From Streptomyces albus subsp. albus (GTDB lineage: Bacteria; Actinomycetota; Actinomycetes; Streptomycetales; Streptomycetaceae), in the NCBI RefSeq assembly GCF_000725885.1, contig NZ_JODR01000022.1:122077-186076 (forward strand): a stretch of 64,000 bases of DNA, read 5' to 3'. The translations under genes and the position numbers were made by a program. How positions within the stretch are numbered: position 1 is the stretch's first letter; each line of letters begins with the position of its first letter. This document shows, one piece after another, positions 36,779 to 44,855 of the stretch. The notes under the pieces were generated by a model. That model was not told where the DNA came from. It saw nothing but the letters and a program-made list of their open reading frames with translations, and did no database searches.

Positions 36779-37450
36779 TCATGCCACCTCCCCTTCGGAC
36801 GCGGGTGCGGGGGAGGCCAGCAGCCGGTGGTGGGCGGGCGGGGCTGGCGGTGCAGGCACCGAAGGCACCTTCCGCCGCGCGCAGCTGGAGCAGGGCAGGG
36901 TCGAGGTGGTCGCGGCGCCGCAGGGTCCGGCCAGGCCGGCTTCGGCGTCGGTGTACTGCTGCCAGGCCAGCCACAGGGCGTGGAGCCGCGCGACGGCCTC
37001 GGGATGATGGGCCCACTGCTGGCACCACGGGCTGCTGGAGGTGACCTCCCGCCCGTAGACCGGGCAGCAGCAGGTCATGCACCCATGTCGAGCGCGGCCA
37101 ATTGCTGCTCGTAGGCGTGGCCCTCCAGCGTGAGGATGAACGGCGAAGACGGCCCCTCGGAGCCCTCCTCCGCGCCTGCTGGGGAAGTGGCTTCCCGGCC
37201 GGGCCCGTTTTGTTCGCACCCTCTTCCCGGATGGGCTGTTCCTCGGTGAGCCGGGCCAGGGCGTCGGCCTGCTGCTGGCCTTGGGCCACCAGCGCGGTGA
37301 CGGTGGCCACCAGGTCGTCCCAAAGCGCCCTAACCCGCGTTGCTTGTGTGCACCAGCAGCCATTCGGTAGTCGCGAAGACGCAGCAGGTGGGATGCTGCT
37401 CCAGGGCCGACTGGTTGTCTCCCGCTCCTGCGGGTCTTCGTGCGGAGGCA
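36779..37450 (-). pseudogene. DUF4913-like mobile-element gene pair, frameshifted
   Basis: Two small minus-strand genes joined by an ATGA overlap at 37075-37078. The upstream one shows a heptad helix (RVRALWDDLVATVTALVAQG) and, in another frame, its end (PFILTLEGHAYEQQLAALDM). The downstream one starts MTCCCPVYGREV and has CQQWAHHPEAVARLHALWLA, then changes frame to DHLDPALLQLRAAEGAFGAC. This WxxHPEAVxRLxALWxAW pattern is typical of DUF4913-type proteins of actinobacterial mobile elements. Frame changes indicate decay. Confidence 0.55.
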
Positions 37451-37507
37451 CGGGCCTCCCCGAAGCGGTGGGAGATGCGGTGCGGGGCTGAGACGGCAGG
37501 AGGCGAG

Positions 37508-39490
37508 ATGGGACCAGGGCAACTTCTCGGTGGCCGCTACCGGTTGGTACGCCTCATCGGCGAGGGCGGAATGGGACAGGTGTGGGAGGCCCAGGACGAG
37601 ACCCTGAGAAGACCCGTCGCGGTCAAGGTCATTTCCCCGCTCGCCGGTAGCGGAACCGGCATGCACCAGGCACGCGCCAGGTTTCTGCGGGAGACACAAC
37701 TCACCGCGCGGCTACAGCACCCGAACATTGTGACCATCCACGATTTCGGTCAGACCGAAGCCCTCTCCGAGACCGAAGCCGGAAGTGGGTCCGAAGCCGG
37801 CACGGTGCCGTATCTGGTGATGGAGCTGCTCCTAGGCGAGGGCCTGAACACAATCCTGCGCCGGGGTCCAGTCGCTCTGCCGGAGACCGCCCGATGGGGC
37901 GCACAGATTTGCGACGCGCTGGCAGCCGTGCACGAGGCCGGGATTCTCCATCGGGACATCAAGCCGTCGAACATCCTGATCACGCAGGCCGGTAGCGTGA
38001 AGGTTCTGGACTTCGGCGTCGCACGGGCGGTCGGAGCGGGGACGACAGCCGAACGGCTCACGCAGACCGGCTCTCCCGTGGGTACCCCCGCGTACATGGC
38101 CCCGGAACAGGCTAAGGGGCACCCCGTACCCAGCAGCGATCTGTACGCGGTCGGTTGTCTCCTGTTCGAAATGCTCACAGGGCATTTGCCGTTCCGAGCT
38201 CCGGACGCCGTAGGCCAGCTTGCGGCACACCTCTTCCAAGATCCGCCTCCGCCCAGCTCGGTCTCCGGCCACGTCCCGCCCGCATGGGACCGGCTCGTAC
38301 TGACCCTGCTCCACAAGGAGCCCGGCCAACGGCGCTGGGACGCAAGGCATCTCGCCCATGCCTTGCGGCGGCTCGACCATCCATCCGAACCGACGGTGTC
38401 CTACACCAGAGAGGACGCAGACCTGTCCCGAACCACGGTCCTCCCACCGGAGGAATCAGGCGCAGGGCACGGTGAGTACTTCGTCACCACCACAGATGGC
38501 GAAGTGACCGGCTCGTTTCACAGAGGGATCAGACCCGGGGAATACGTGGTCGCCACTACAGGCGGAGAGCAGACGTTGCCGGCGAGCAGCTCCGAGGTGC
38601 GCCTATGGGACCCGATGACCGGGCGACCGATCGGGCAACCGTTGACCGGGCACACCGCCGCCGTCTGGGACCTGAAGTTCTCCTTCGACGGCAGCTTTCT
38701 GGCCACCGGCAGCGGCGACAGCTCCGTCCGGCTTTGGGACACAGTCACCGGCAAGCCCCTTCTCCCGCCGCTCACCGGCCACGTGCATGCTGTGGTGGGC
38801 GTGGCCGTCTCACCGGACGGCCGCCTGATCGCCTCAGGTGGCCGGGACTGCGCGGTCCGGCTGTGGGACACGACTACCGGCCGTCTCGTCGGCAAACCCC
38901 TCACCGGTCACAACGACACCGTGGTCAGGATGGCCTTCTCTCCCGACGGCCGCTTGCTCGCCACAACCACCCGGGACAGAACAGTGCGACTGTGGAACCC
39001 GGTTCGGGGAAAGCGCGTGGGCAGGCCCTTGACCGGCCACACTGCCGACTCGGAGGGGGTGGCGTTCTCGCCCGACAGTCGCCTGCTGGCCACGACCAGC
39101 CGGGACTGGACAGTGCGGCTGTGGGACACGGCCACCAGGAAGCCTGTCGGCAGACCCTTGACCGGCCACTCTGACACGGTCTGGGCGGTCGCATTTTCCC
39201 CTGACGGACAAATCCTGGCCACCAGCAGCGGGGACGGCACGGTTCGGCTTTGGGACACAACCACCGGCCGGCTCCTCGACCAGCCCCTTACCGCTCCCGA
39301 TGGTGGGGGAGTGACCGTCGTGAGTTGTTCCGGCGGCCTTCTCCTGGCCGCTCGCACCGATCGGCATGGGGCGACACAATTGACGGACCTCATCACCGGA
39401 CGACCATTCGGCACTCCCGTGGAAACCGGCATCGGCATTCCGGTCTGGGTCGCCTGTACCCCCCGGTTGGTCCGATCGCATCCAGGTTGA
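37508..39490 (+). CDS. soluble Ser/Thr protein kinase with WD40 propeller
   Basis: 660 residues from ATG 37508, five bases after GGAGG. The kinase domain (about 10-280) has GEGGMGQVW, catalytic Lys40, HRDIKPSNI with Asp150, DFG 168-170 and APEQ. A linker of about 80 residues follows (VTTTDGEVTGSFHRG), then about six WD40 repeats, each with a LTGH start, FSPDGRLLA core and VRLWDT end. There is no transmembrane segment, unlike the common PASTA kinases, so it should be cytosolic. WD40 repeats usually bind partner proteins. It sits alone in the island between decayed genes; no substrate is apparent. Confidence 0.9.
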   Translation: MGPGQLLGGRYRLVRLIGEGGMGQVWEAQDETLRRPVAVKVISPLAGSGTGMHQARARFLRETQLTARLQHPNIVTIHDFGQTEALSETEAGSGSEAGTVPYLVMELLLGEGLNTILRRGPVALPETARWGAQICDALAAVHEAGILHRDIKPSNILITQAGSVKVLDFGVARAVGAGTTAERLTQTGSPVGTPAYMAPEQAKGHPVPSSDLYAVGCLLFEMLTGHLPFRAPDAVGQLAAHLFQDPPPPSSVSGHVPPAWDRLVLTLLHKEPGQRRWDARHLAHALRRLDHPSEPTVSYTREDADLSRTTVLPPEESGAGHGEYFVTTTDGEVTGSFHRGIRPGEYVVATTGGEQTLPASSSEVRLWDPMTGRPIGQPLTGHTAAVWDLKFSFDGSFLATGSGDSSVRLWDTVTGKPLLPPLTGHVHAVVGVAVSPDGRLIASGGRDCAVRLWDTTTGRLVGKPLTGHNDTVVRMAFSPDGRLLATTTRDRTVRLWNPVRGKRVGRPLTGHTADSEGVAFSPDSRLLATTSRDWTVRLWDTATRKPVGRPLTGHSDTVWAVAFSPDGQILATSSGDGTVRLWDTTTGRLLDQPLTAPDGGGVTVVSCSGGLLLAARTDRHGATQLTDLITGRPFGTPVETGIGIPVWVACTPRLVRSHPG

Positions 39491-39643
39491 GGCTGGGCAG
39501 GTCATGTCCGGGAACGGGTGTCCGGCCGACAAACAGGCCGCATACGGTACCGGCCGTGCGAGAGCGGCACCACTGTCCAGCGCCATCAGCAGGCTCAAGG
39601 AGCGGCGCGGCGTGGCCACCTGCTGTGACAAGACCACAACCAT
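39491..39643. other. short non-coding stretch after the kinase gene
   Basis: No supported gene or clear hairpin. The stretch is less GC-rich than the surroundings. Confidence 0.3.
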
Positions 39644-39729
39644 CTATCTGTCTCGCACCGTGATCCGAACGAAACGCGACAGGCGAAGGCTGATAGGACG
39701 TAGGTTCGGCGGCGCTATGGGCCCGATTT

Positions 39730-40122
39730 GTTGCCGAGCGAGGGTGCGGGCGCGGGCAGCAGGCTGCGCACGCGGAGGGCCAGTCGTGGCCATCTGCCCT
39801 GACGTGGAGTCTCCAGCGGTGCCTCGGCGTCGGCGCAGCTCATCGAGTGGGACGAGAGCAGTGGCGGCCTGGGCGATGAGTCGGCCGGGCGCGAGGGACG
39901 CATCGTTGGCCAGGTCACGGATATGCCGGGCGGAGGCCGCAGCCGTGCGCGGCAGGGAGGCTTCGAGGACTTGTTCCGCGAAGTAGCTGCCGAGCCTTCT
40001 GCGCACTCCCGCACACCTGGCGGACGCGGTCGGCCTCCAGCGTGCCGTCGGCTAGCGCTCCTCTGCAGGTCCAGCATGGATGCGACCCGCGGGGCGCGAC
40101 TCATCTCCAACGGCAGCTTCAT
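39730..40122 (-). pseudogene. decayed unknown gene
   Basis: A good start exists at ATG 40122 with GGGAGG five bases upstream, giving MKLPLEMSRAPRVASMLDLQ. After about 25 codons the coding signal moves to another frame (ADGTLEADRVRQVCGSAQK) and then to a third (YFAEQVLEASLPRTAAASAR, HIRDLANDASLAPGRLIAQA, LDELRRR). At least two frameshifts are implied. I do not recognise the family. Confidence 0.45.
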
Positions 40123-40194
40123 GGTCGCCTCCCGCGCGCGGCAGGGGCGTCGGACCGGCCCCCGGCGAGGGCACGCTCGCCTGGCCACGCTGAC

Positions 40195-40353
40195 GGGCGG
40201 GGCGTGCGGTTCAAGGCCGTCGTGGAGTGCGCCCACCTGGCTGTCACCCTCTGGGTGTCCCTCGGCTTCGAGGTCGTCGGCACGGTGCTCGGGAGCTTCC
40301 ACCACCCGAGCGAGCGGTGCGTTGGGCCGCACGTCAGGTATCAGCAGCTCTGA
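40195..40353 (+). pseudogene. GNAT acetyltransferase C-terminal remnant
   Basis: The peptide VRFKAVVECAHLAVTLWVSL, continuing GFEVVGTVLGSFHHPSER and ending HVRYQQL, matches the C-terminal part of GNAT N-acetyltransferases (N-x-A-V-x-LW-x-SLGFEVVGTVPGAF-x-HP...HVMYR). The acetyl-CoA binding loop region upstream is absent, so this is only a fragment of about 50 codons. Confidence 0.6.
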
Positions 40354-40371
40354 CGGTCCTGAGTGGTCTTC

Positions 40372-41166
40372 TCAGGGCCGGTAGATCTTCCCGGGCTCCG
40401 GGACCGCGGGTGCGAGGAGATCGGGGACCGTGACGAACGTGTAGCCCCTCTTCTTCAGCGCCTTGATGATCCCCGGAACGGCGGGGACCGTCCCCTTGTA
40501 GATGTCGTGCAGCAGGATGATGCCGTCCCGGTCGGTCTGCTCCAGGACGCGCTTCTTGATGAGCGTCGAGTCGGTGGTCTGGTAGTCCTTCGCGGTGACG
40601 CTCCACAGCACCTGGGAGACGCCGAGGTCCTCGCAGATTTTGGTGATGTTCTCGTCCGTACGTCCCTGGGGCGGGCGCATCAGTGAGGGCTCGGTGCCGG
40701 TGAGCTTCTTGACCGAGCGCTGCACCCGGGAGATCTCCTCGCGCACCTCGTCGTCTGTGAGGTCGGTCAGAATGCCGTGCGACCAAGTGTGGTTGGCGAC
40801 TTCGTGTCCCTCGTCCGCGATGCGGCGCACCAGGTCGGGGTGCTTGGTGATGTGCTTCTTGCCGAGCAGGAAGAAGGTCGCGGAGACCTTTTCTTTCTTG
40901 AGGATGTCCAGCAGCCGGGGCGTGTTCCCGCTCGGACCGGCGTCGAACGTGAGGGCGACGCACTTGGCCTTCCGGCAGTCCGGGTGGCCCGAGGCCACGG
41001 CGGCTTTCCCCTTGCCCTCGCCTGCTGCCTGCGGGGCGGGATGGTTGCGAGCGTCCGCCGGGGACGTCGTGTCGACCTTGGCACAGCCGCTTAGCGCCAG
41101 CGTGGCCGCCACGGCGGTGAGCAGGGACAGGGACGGCGTCGCTTTCGTTCGTATGACTTCGATCAT
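40372..41166 (-). CDS. polysaccharide deacetylase (NodB) lipoprotein
   Basis: 264 residues from ATG 41166. The N-terminus MIEVIRTKATPSLSLLTAVA runs into lipobox LALSGC, so it is lipid-anchored outside the cell. The NodB domain has CVALTFDAGPSGNT (catalytic Asp in TFDxG; Ala for the usual second Asp), HEVANHTWSH (metal His residues in HTxxH), RPPQGRTDE and IILLHDI. The usual motif 1 is TFDDG; here it reads TFDAG, which keeps the catalytic base but loses the metal Asp, a change found in some family members. Likely substrates are peptidoglycan or other N-acetylated glycans. A 35-bp inverted repeat lies 14 bp upstream of the start. Confidence 0.88.
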   Translation of the reverse strand: MIEVIRTKATPSLSLLTAVAATLALSGCAKVDTTSPADARNHPAPQAAGEGKGKAAVASGHPDCRKAKCVALTFDAGPSGNTPRLLDILKKEKVSATFFLLGKKHITKHPDLVRRIADEGHEVANHTWSHGILTDLTDDEVREEISRVQRSVKKLTGTEPSLMRPPQGRTDENITKICEDLGVSQVLWSVTAKDYQTTDSTLIKKRVLEQTDRDGIILLHDIYKGTVPAVPGIIKALKKRGYTFVTVPDLLAPAVPEPGKIYRP

Positions 41167-41179
41167 GACGGCCACTATA

Positions 41180-41214
41180 CACACCCTGTATACACCGAGT
41201 TTATACAGGGTGTG
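41180..41214. promoter_or_regulatory. 13-bp perfect inverted repeat, likely operator of the deacetylase gene
   Basis: CACACCCTGTATA (41180-41192), 9-base spacer, TATACAGGGTGTG (41202-41214). The arms are exact reverse complements. It starts 14 bp upstream of the minus-strand ATG at 41166 and covers the expected promoter core, with A/T-rich TATA steps that could form -10 elements. Confidence 0.75.
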
Positions 41215-41429
41215 CATACGAAGAAAGGCGAATATGGGTCGGGGGTTGCGCTACGGCGGGCTCCGTAAACATGCTGGTCAAGGAGGCGGAGAGTCGAGGC
41301 TGGACGTCAGTCGCAACTCAGGGCGACCGTGCCGGACGAGCGGAACCAGCACCCGAGCCGACTGCGGGCGTGGGCGACGTCCCGTCCCGCCGGACGACCT
41401 GACGGCCCTCGCCCACCTCGTCCCGTAGC

Positions 41430-42035
41430 TGCCGGGACACCCCAACGAGCAGGAATCGAGCGGGGCGGGGGCGTTGTGCTCCCCGCGCCCGTGGGGGATG
41501 GTCCGTGTCGAGACTGTCTTCGTGCCGGGGAAGGCGTGCTCGATGCGAGCGCGGGTTTTGCGGTGGGAGGCATGGTGTTCCTCTCGCCCAGCCGGTAGTT
41601 CGGTCTGGCCGTGCTCTCGTCGGTGTGGGATGACCAGGTTGGTGCCCCGGTAGCCACCGTTCGCGATCGCCGTGGTCTTGCTGCCGGCGGCCTTGGCGCC
41701 CGACAACTCCCATCCGTGCAGTCGTTGCGGTTGCCGGACACCGGTCGGCCGACGGCGACGACCCGGCGCGTGTCGGCGTCGATGACGACCTGACGGTTGG
41801 TCGAGTGCTGGTAGTTCTTCCACTCCTCGGCGACGGTGTGATCGCAGGTGGGGACCGGAGTACCGGCCATGATCGACACGGTGTTCCTGCGGAATCGCTG
41901 GCGGGGCTGGAGCACGAGCAACGGGCCGAGGCGGTTGATGAAGGCGGCCGGCTTCGAGGCCCGAGCAGCGGTGTGAGTTGCCGGAGGGCCAGGTTCGTGG
42001 TGATACAGGCCGATCCTCAGTAGCGTGGGTGGGTT
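41430..42035 (-). pseudogene. IS5-family transposase, multiply frameshifted
   Basis: In one frame VPTCDHTVAEEWKNYQHSTN and RQVVIDADTRRVVAVGRPV are clear, the DDE transposase core of IS5-type elements. In another frame WELSGAKAAGSKTTAIANGG, YRGTNLVIPHRRE and HNASHRKTRARIEHAFP follow. The two frames overlap in order, so several indels have destroyed one gene. N-terminal remains extend to about 42035, next to att-like copy B. Confidence 0.75.
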
Positions 42036-42050
42036 GTATCAACAGAGGTT

Positions 42051-42104
42051 GGTGGACACGTCGACAACCCGGAGCGGAAGGTGCGGCTGAGTTTCCTGTG
42101 CTGA
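42051..42104 (+). repeat. att-like direct repeat, copy B
   Basis: Copy of the yjbQ 3' end lacking four bases (CAAC) near its start, with a few substitutions. The upstream flank from 42031 (GGGTTGT, 13 bases, GGTGGACAC) is shared with copy C but not with copy A, as expected for element-derived arms. Confidence 0.7.
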
Positions 42105-42312
42105 TGGTGGTCAACTCCCAGGGCAGTGCCACCGTTTCTCCGTGCCCTGCACTTCCGGGATGAAGAGAGCGTGCACGGTGCTACGGACCTGGGAGGGTCG
42201 GACGGCCTGATGGCGGAGGCGGCGAGTGCCTGCTCGGCGTGCGCGCGTCCCGTCGCTGTCTTCCAGCGTGTGCTGATGTGTCCTTCGCTGCGGGCCGGAT
42301 GGGAGCTTTCCG

Positions 42313-43194
42313 CTACGCGATGCCGCGTCGTGCGAGGTCGGCGGCGATGCCGTCCAGGACACCGGCGAGACCCGAGAAGAAGAGTGCGTCGAGATCCCAA
42401 GGATCGGCACCCGCACGCATCGCGGGCCCGAGCCGCGGGTAGGCGCCGGGCTGGTAGAGCGAACGGCGCGCGTCGTCCGTGCCGTTCGCCGTGCTCCGGC
42501 CGGCACGCCGGGCTTGCCGTTCCGCTTCCACGTCGCTGACGTGGGTCAGGGCCACCCCCTGGACGTAGGAAGCGAACATGAACATGTAGCGGAAGGCATC
42601 GGCAGGGTCGAGGCCGAGTCCGTCGAATGCGGAGAAGGCGTGCTCGCTGTCCGCGGCGAGTGCCGGGCTGGAGTGCGTGCGGGTCGTCACGAGGACCTTC
42701 GACAGGATCCACGGATGACGGTGGTACAGGTCCCAGTCGCGCCGGGCGGCCCGCTCCAGGCCGTGCCGCCAGTCCCTGGGTGGGGTGTCGGGCAGTGGGA
42801 CCTCGGTCAGCGCGGCTTCCACCATCAGGGCCACCAGGTCTTCCTTGGACGCGACGTGCCGGTACAGGGCCATCGTGCTCGCGCCGAGTTCCGCGGCGAC
42901 CCGCCGCATGGACAGTGCCTCGAGCCCCTCCGCGTCCGCGAGAGCGATGCCGGCCCACGCGATGCGCTCGGCGGTGAGATGGGGTGTGCCGGACCGGTCC
43001 GCGTCCTCCGGCACGCGATTTCCCGTGCTGCTCCGTGTGCCGCTCCCCGTGCTGCTCGCTTCCGTTGTCTTCTCCGACAGCCGCGACCGATAGGCCCGAG
43101 TCCGGCAGGCGTGGCTGCAGAACCGTCGCGGCCGTCCCCGTTCCGCAGTGTGCAGATCCTTTCCGCACACCTCGCAGACCGTCTGATCCGGCAT
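42313..43194 (-). CDS. TetR-family regulator with N-terminal zinc ribbon
   Basis: 293 residues from ATG 43194, with GGAG about seven bases upstream. Residues 1-40 hold a treble-clef-like zinc module (CEVCGKDLHTAERGRPRRFC, then SHACRTRAYR). After a Ser/Thr-rich linker the TetR helix-turn-helix follows: IALADAEGLEALSMRRVAAE, then LGASTMALYRHVASKEDLVA. The C-terminal domain resembles the TetR_C type of the TetR/TcmR efflux regulators. It is divergent from a broken MFS gene, with a 17-bp palindrome between them. The zinc ribbon may tune DNA binding or sense a metal; that is inference. Confidence 0.87.
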   Translation of the reverse strand: MPDQTVCEVCGKDLHTAERGRPRRFCSHACRTRAYRSRLSEKTTEASSTGSGTRSSTGNRVPEDADRSGTPHLTAERIAWAGIALADAEGLEALSMRRVAAELGASTMALYRHVASKEDLVALMVEAALTEVPLPDTPPRDWRHGLERAARRDWDLYHRHPWILSKVLVTTRTHSSPALAADSEHAFSAFDGLGLDPADAFRYMFMFASYVQGVALTHVSDVEAERQARRAGRSTANGTDDARRSLYQPGAYPRLGPAMRAGADPWDLDALFFSGLAGVLDGIAADLARRGIA

Positions 43195-43337
43195 CCCCGT
43201 ACTCCATTTCGTCACACCCTGAACGTGTGACGAAATTCTAGCTCGTCGGTGCGGCTGGTGGCCCGGCGTGGTGGCTCGTCGCTTGTGCAATGCATTTGCC
43301 GTCGGGGGTGCCCCCATGCGTATGCTGCACACTGTGA

Positions 43338-43354
43338 TGCGTACTAAGTACGCA
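43338..43354. promoter_or_regulatory. 17-bp palindrome, likely TetR operator
   Basis: TGCGTACT A AGTACGCA, perfect 8-bp arms, 34 bp before the MFS start at 43389 and 144 bp from the tetR start. Palindromes of this size between tetR and an efflux gene are typical TetR operators. Confidence 0.75.
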
Positions 43355-43388
43355 CGAGTGACGTAACCGAGTCTGGCTGGAGCACCAG

Positions 43389-43671
43389 ATGGCGCAAGGA
43401 ACAGGCGAGAGAGCCAGTACCCGACAGTGGATGGGGCTCGCGGTCCTGGTCTTGCCGTGTGTCTTGGCCTCCATGGACATGTCTGTGGATCATGGACTCG
43501 TACGGGTTCCTGCTGGCCGGCCTGCTTGTCACGATGGGCACCCTCGGGGACCGGGTCGGGCGGCGGCGGGTGCTGCTGACCGGCGCCGCCGCGTTCGGCC
43601 TCGCCTCGGCCCTGGCGGCCTTCTCGACCGGCCCCGAATACGACAGGCCACGGTGGCCGACCCTCCGATGA
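43389..43671 (+). pseudogene. MFS drug-efflux gene, 5' fragment with internal deletion
   Basis: The start MAQGTGERASTRQWMGLAVL and LPCVLASMDMSV resembles DHA2-type efflux pumps. After codon 33 about 60 bp are missing and the reading frame changes. The frame then shows WIMDSYGFLLAGLLVTMGTL and GDRVGRRRVLLTGAAAFG, the conserved motif A loop between helices 2 and 3. The sequence stops matching after about 43650. Only two to three helices of 14 remain, so it cannot function. Confidence 0.7.
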
Positions 43672-44030
43672 CCTGCCCGCCAAGGCGCCCGCGTCGTAGG
43701 CGTGCAGCAGCAAGGGCGCCGCGATTCGACCGCACGCTCACCGCATGGCCCACGGGGAAGCGTCGTCCGCCGAAAGCCGACCTCGACCGGATCGACGCCG
43801 CCTGCTGGGCCGTGCGAGGCCGGGGCGTCGCCAGCGTCCCGGCCAGGGTGGTGCAGCGAGGTCCCCGCGGGTCTCGGACCCCGACGGGGGACGCGCACCG
43901 GGGCCCACCAGCAGATCCCCGCCGACGCCCTGAGCACTGCCCGTACCCGGAGCCCCCACCTCGCTGCGTCGTGTGACAGAGCACCGACGCCTCCTCGTCC
44001 ACGCTTCCTTCAGCCTCGTCAGGAGAAGCA
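43672..44030. other. 359-bp stretch with no supported gene
   Basis: It follows the broken MFS gene. Open frames exist on both strands, but none has a recognisable family or start site. It probably contains the scar of the deletion that truncated the efflux gene, plus the promoter of the FBP gene. Confidence 0.3.
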
Positions 44031-44552
44031 ATGCGCCCCATGACCAGGGAAGAGGTTCGCGGTGCGTTCGTGAACCCGGACCCCACCACGAAGAAGATCC
44101 GACTTCCTGCCTGGTTGGACGACGTCCCGTGGCGTCAGATCGACTATCTCGGGTGGCGGGACCTCCGGGCTCCGCAACTCGCGTACCTCGTCACCGAGGC
44201 CGACGACCAGGCATTGGGAGTGCTGCTGCGGCAGGCGCCGAACAGAGCCGAACTCGAATCGCGAGCGGTGATGTGCGACCTGTGCAGGTCCTCCCGTCGG
44301 TTCAACGAGGTTTCGCGGTTCACCGCTCGACGCCCCTCGCGCGACAAGCGCGAACGCCTCAACGTGCTCGGTCTTCTCCTGTGCACCGATCTCGACTGTG
44401 CGGTCAAGGTGAGCGCCAAGCCGATCCGCCAAGGCTTCGGTCTTGAGGACGGCGACCGTGTCGAGGAACGCCGGGAAGGCTTGCGTGCACGCACGGTCGC
44501 CTTCATCCGGTCGGTGGCCGACACCGAACGGACCACGCGGCACAGAGGGTGA
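44031..44552 (+). CDS. FBP/FusB-type treble-clef zinc-finger protein
   Basis: 173 residues from ATG 44031, six bases after AGGAG. The N-terminal half is helical (PWRQIDYLGWRDLRAPQLAY). The C-terminal half has the four-cysteine zinc site CDLC...CTDLDC (VMCDLCRSSRR, LGLLLCTDLDCAVKV) of the FBP C-terminal domain. That domain is shared with FusB/FusC proteins, which bind elongation factor G and release it from fusidic-acid-stalled ribosomes. Many actinobacteria carry such a gene; a role in protecting or recycling EF-G is inferred, not shown. It lies in the second island segment. Confidence 0.82.
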   Translation: MRPMTREEVRGAFVNPDPTTKKIRLPAWLDDVPWRQIDYLGWRDLRAPQLAYLVTEADDQALGVLLRQAPNRAELESRAVMCDLCRSSRRFNEVSRFTARRPSRDKRERLNVLGLLLCTDLDCAVKVSAKPIRQGFGLEDGDRVEERREGLRARTVAFIRSVADTERTTRHRG

Positions 44553-44799
44553 GCATCGGCCTTCGGCATTGGGGAGCGGCCGGTAGCGAGTTGGCGACGA
44601 CAACTGCCGTATGCGCCTCCCCAGCGTCAGCATTCACACCGACCGGGCGGCCGATGGGCTGCACTGGGCGATCCCAATCATCAACGGTGAGACGGGCAGC
44701 CCGGTAATCGGCCGCACTCCAGTGGTTGCGCGGCCGATGCCAGCGAGATCGCGCGACTGCACGTCGAGGGCCTCAGCCCGGGTTGTCCCAGCGGAATTC

Positions 44800-44855
44800 G
44801 GTGGACACGAACGTCGACAACCGCGCGGAAGATCCGGCTGAGCTTCCTGGGCTGA
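44800..44855 (+). repeat. att-like direct repeat, copy C
   Basis: Third copy of the yjbQ 3' end. It keeps the AACGTCGACAAC core and CGGCTGAGCTTCCTGGGCTGA end with several substitutions. The upstream flank from 44780 matches that of copy B. It marks the right end of the island. Confidence 0.65.

Noticed and set aside
40372..41217. Starting the deacetylase at 41217 inside the inverted repeat
   Set aside because: That would put the operator in the coding sequence and add residues before a normal lipoprotein signal; ATG 41166 fits better.
42051..42104. Reading the att-like copies as truncated yjbQ genes left by gene duplication
   Set aside because: Only the last ~55 bp are present in both cases, and B and C share non-yjbQ upstream flanks, which fits att sites better than duplication.
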